A stretch of 64,000 nt of DNA from contig NZ_CP018477.1 in NCBI RefSeq assembly GCF_002277955.1, forward strand, positions 620,001 to 684,000, given 5' to 3'. Numbering within the stretch: position 1 is the first letter of the stretch; the number at the start of each line of letters is the position of its first letter. This document shows, piece by piece, positions 61,736-64,000 of this stretch. The notes under the pieces are model-generated. The model saw only the letters and a program-made list of their open reading frames with translations. It had not been told where the DNA came from and searched no databases. This DNA comes from Thermogutta terrifontis (GTDB lineage: Bacteria > Planctomycetota > Planctomycetia > Pirellulales > Thermoguttaceae). Both the position numbers and the translations under genes were made by a program.

Positions 61736-62851
61736 TCAGGGAGATTTCTCGCCGCGCTCTTTTTCTTTCTGATCGCCTTTCCTCTTGCGGGACTTCATTT
61801 TCGCTTTCTGAGAAGGGTCGGTTGCCGGAGCTTGCCCTGCTTGTCCCGTCGTGCTCCGGGAAGCTTTCCCCGACTTCTTGGACTGGGATGACTTTTCCTG
61901 ACGGCGGGTCCCCGTTTTCACTTGACCGTGCTGTGGAGTTTGTGCAGGACTTTCTTTTTTTCCAGATTGTTTTTGAGGGCTCTGGAATCGGGCCAGAGGC
62001 CCCGGCCGATCGGGCGTGATCAGGCCCGTCGGGAATATCTCGTAGCGGAGTTTCCGCAGTTGGCATCCCCGCGGGGGGACCAGCCGGTCTTCGGGGCACA
62101 CCTGCAGGAGAACGCTCTCGGCTCCGGTGTCAGGGATGGTGTAGCGATCCACGATGCGCAGTGCGTAACCGTGCATCACCCCATAATGGCGGGCTTGACC
62201 GCGCTCTTCCACCCACGTCGGTCCCTTGAGAAGGAGCATGCGATCGAAACAGGGCCAGTATGGCTTGAACCATCTCATGAGCTCGAGGAGGGTGGCCACG
62301 GCCCTTATCACCAGCGAATGAAACTCCCAGCCTCCCGCTGCCAGAAAATTCTCCGCCTTGCCCACCAAAACGGGCAGCGGCAGCTCGAGCTTTTCGCACA
62401 TATCGGCAACGGCCCGAGCCCGCTTGCCTACCGATTCGCACAGGGCGATCTGCAGATCGGGACGAAGAATCGCCAAAATAATTCCTGGGACCCCGCTCCC
62501 CGTGCCCACATCCAAAACAACTTCATCGGGTTGGAGCACTCTCGCGAAGGAAAGCGTGTCGATGATATCCCGGCCGACAAATTTCCGGTAATCCGTGTGC
62601 CGGGTGAGATTCATCTGGGCATTCCATTCGTTGCGAAGATGGAAATACCGATCAAGCTGGCGAATCTGCTCGGGGAAGAGCGAAATGCCGTATTCTGCGA
62701 GGGCTTCTTCGAGTGTTTGCGGGGCCGAAGTACCAGGTTCGGCGGCTGATTCGGTAGGCTGCACCTCATGTGGTTCGCCGCCCGTCACCGAGGGCTGCGC
62801 TGCTTCGGAATCGTCCTTTTCGAGATGGGGAATCGTGTTGTCTTCAACCAT
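61736..62851 (-). CDS. rsmG: 16S rRNA (guanine-N7) methyltransferase RsmG with long basic tail
   Basis: A 371-residue protein. The RsmG core (about 45-250) has HLRNEWNAQMNLTRHTDYRKFVGRDIIDTL, the SAM motif VVLDVGTGSGVPGIILAI and the segment SLVIRAVATLLELMRW. It methylates G527 (E. coli numbering) of 16S rRNA with SAM. Two extensions are unusual: an acidic 45-residue N terminus, and a C-terminal tail of about 85 residues (285-371) made almost wholly of Lys, Gln, Ser, Arg and Pro. E. coli RsmG has about 207 residues. Its start overlaps the FMN reductase gene by 8 bases. Confidence 0.92.
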   Translation of the reverse strand: MVEDNTIPHLEKDDSEAAQPSVTGGEPHEVQPTESAAEPGTSAPQTLEEALAEYGISLFPEQIRQLDRYFHLRNEWNAQMNLTRHTDYRKFVGRDIIDTLSFARVLQPDEVVLDVGTGSGVPGIILAILRPDLQIALCESVGKRARAVADMCEKLELPLPVLVGKAENFLAAGGWEFHSLVIRAVATLLELMRWFKPYWPCFDRMLLLKGPTWVEERGQARHYGVMHGYALRIVDRYTIPDTGAESVLLQVCPEDRLVPPRGCQLRKLRYEIFPTGLITPDRPGPLARFQSPQKQSGKKESPAQTPQHGQVKTGTRRQEKSSQSKKSGKASRSTTGQAGQAPATDPSQKAKMKSRKRKGDQKEKERGEKSP

Positions 62852-63419
62852 GGAGTTTTTTTATCACCCACGCCATATTTTCGCCCAGGATTCGCATTGT
62901 CCGCAGGCCTTCCTCATCGTTGTTCACATCTCCCGGCTCAAGACCCCGGCCCAGATTCCAGTAGATGGATCCCACGACGATCATCTGGGCGATGAGGAAG
63001 TAGTGGTTGAGCGAATCAAAAGTGTGGACCGCGCCTCCGCGTCGGACGGCCACCACGGCCGCCCCCACCTTGCGGCGGAACATGTCTCCGGCCGCCCGGG
63101 CGACCATCCCGGTTCGTTCCATGAGCGCTTTCATGTTGGCCGTCACGTCCGCGAAGTAGACCGGTGAGGCAAGAATCACTCCCTGAGACCGGGAAATCTT
63201 TTGGATTGCCTCGTTGATAAAACCATCGTCTTTCTGGTGGCATCGGCCGGGCTCCCGAAAACAGCGGTAGCAGGCAATGCATCCGCTGATCTGCCGACCA
63301 GCCAGGGAAACATGCTCGGTTTCGATCCCTTCATTCTGGAGGACATTCAAAACGGTGTTGACCAGAATGCTTGTATTGCCATCTTTGCGTGCACTGCCAT
63401 TGAACGCGATCACCTTCAT
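62844..63419 (-). CDS. NADPH-dependent FMN reductase / iron-sulfur flavoprotein family
   Basis: A 191-residue flavodoxin-fold protein. The phosphate loop is FNGSARKDGNTSILVN. A cysteine group GCIACYRCFREPGRC (CxxCxxC...C) fits the iron-sulfur flavoprotein branch. ILASPVYFADVTANMKALMERTG and RRGGAVHTFDSLNHYFLIAQMIVVGSIYWN are family typical. It probably passes electrons from NAD(P)H to FMN or small acceptors. GGGAGGAG lies 7 bases before the ATG. It is the first gene of a two-gene unit with rsmG. Confidence 0.92.
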   Translation of the reverse strand: MKVIAFNGSARKDGNTSILVNTVLNVLQNEGIETEHVSLAGRQISGCIACYRCFREPGRCHQKDDGFINEAIQKISRSQGVILASPVYFADVTANMKALMERTGMVARAAGDMFRRKVGAAVVAVRRGGAVHTFDSLNHYFLIAQMIVVGSIYWNLGRGLEPGDVNNDEEGLRTMRILGENMAWVIKKLHG

Positions 63420-63646
63420 GGTCGTCTCCTCCCGAAAGTCCTTACATGAACCCTACGTTAGGAGCGAATTCCCTCGATTCCGCCGCAACCGGCCATGAGG
63501 GAGAGGCAACGGCACGAATCCGAGAAAAACGCGTTTGCATGCACCCGTTCCAGGAAACCACGCACGCGCTCCGATTCCGTGCGCGGGAAGTCGACTCAGC
63601 GACCCTGGAATTTCATGTTACCATATTTCGCCTCACACAAACACGA

Positions 63647-63652
63647 TATACT
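63647..63652 (+). promoter_or_regulatory. Candidate -10 of the kinase gene
   Basis: TATACT 39 bases before the ATG at 63691, in the intergenic gap after the divergent FMN reductase gene. No clear -35 is seen. Confidence 0.3.
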
Positions 63653-63690
63653 GACAGTGTGGAACCGGACAGAACGGGGCACGGAGACCG

Positions 63691-64000
63691 ATGAGGCCCC
63701 CTTCTCCACACCCTCGCACAATCTTTGCAATGCCAGATGATCTGACCATTCCCCAGGGCGATTTCGAACGGCAACGTTCCCAGGCCCTCAGTTTGGAAGG
63801 GCGACGTCCCCCAATCGAGGTGCCCGGTTACGACTTTGAACGGTTGCTCGGTTCGGGTGCCTATGGGGAGGTCTGGGTAGCGATTGAGCGCAACACGGGA
63901 CGGCGAGTCGCCATCAAGTTCTACGCTCACCAGGGGGGCCTGGACTGGTCGCTCCTGTCTCGGGAGGTGGAAAAGCTCGCCTTTCTGTGCGCGGATCGGT
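63691..64000 (+). CDS. Serine/threonine protein kinase, N-terminal part (runs off window)
   Basis: The first 103 residues of a Hanks-type kinase. The glycine-rich loop is LLGSGAYGEVWVAIE, and VAIKFYA holds the ATP-binding lysine; SREVEKLAFLCAD should contain the helix C glutamate. Such kinases are very numerous in Planctomycetota. The ATG at 63691 has GGAG four bases upstream; the ATG at 63730 (MPDDLTIP) is the alternative. The rest of the protein, including any membrane or sensor domain, lies outside the window. Confidence 0.88.
   Translation, partial: MRPPSPHPRTIFAMPDDLTIPQGDFERQRSQALSLEGRRPPIEVPGYDFERLLGSGAYGEVWVAIERNTGRRVAIKFYAHQGGLDWSLLSREVEKLAFLCADR

Noticed and set aside
1-64000. tRNA, rRNA, tmRNA, SRP or RNase P RNA genes
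   Set aside because: Intergenic spaces were read for T-loop (GGTTCGANTCC) and conserved core sequences; isolated GGTTCGA words (for example near 12763) lack the surrounding cloverleaf.

Overview
The window looks like part of a GC-rich chromosome from the Planctomycetota, most likely a Pirellulales/Thermogutta-like bacterium. The grounds are a DUF1559 (H-X9-DG) gene fragment, a DUF6807 protein, a PQQ-propeller protein, an EF-hand fused to an efflux adaptor, many orphan secreted glycoside hydrolases, and intergenic regions packed with modular palindromes. The assignment is by gene content only. No rRNA, tRNA or CRISPR array was seen.

Layout. 1-7 kb: the 3' part of a transketolase gene, a small membrane protein, YqgE/AlgH, a DUF6807 protein, and an Mla-type lipid transport operon (permease, ATPase, MCE protein). 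7-15.6 kb: a sugar-porter MFS protein and a secreted clan-A-like glycosidase, then two large palindrome clusters that bracket a small XRE regulator/unknown-protein operon with a clear promoter and palindromic operator. 15.7-24.5 kb: Ndk, a PQQ propeller, glutamate synthase (gltB-gltD) and a bifunctional-nuclease-family protein. 24.7-29.7 kb: a membrane protein and a three-gene MacAB-like efflux operon (adaptor with EF-hands, ATPase, permease). 30-34.5 kb: a YgbA-family protein behind a strong promoter with an inverted repeat, ribosomal protein bL21, ATP sulfurylase with a TauE/SafE anion exporter, and a lipoprotein. 34.5-42.8 kb: UDP-glucuronate decarboxylase, a hybrid histidine kinase, a Tat-exported glycosidase, a voltage-gated-type K+ channel, and an unusual TerB-like/HNH fusion protein. 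42.8-44.4 kb: a 430-bp palindrome cassette repeated in tandem. 44.4-55.5 kb: a fructan-use pair (sugar porter plus GH32), a GT4 glycosyltransferase, a homocysteine methyltransferase/MTHFR fusion, a GH172 protein, a polytopic membrane protein, GNAT, and a broken DUF1559 gene followed by an intact terminator. 55.6-64 kb: a diguanylate cyclase, RibBA, a 1.8-kb gene-free stretch with a TGCCCC-rich block, a divergent MurE-like ligase, RsmG with an FMN reductase, and the start of a serine/threonine protein kinase.

How the genes work together. Several sets are coherent: Mla lipid transport, MacAB-type export, GltBD nitrogen assimilation, sulfate activation with sulfur-anion export, and fructan uptake and hydrolysis (MFS, GH32, possibly GH172). 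The most unusual material is non-coding. Hairpin modules of a few related designs are found in nearly every long intergenic space. They occur in both orientations, with paired base changes in their stems, and they form long direct and tandem duplications.
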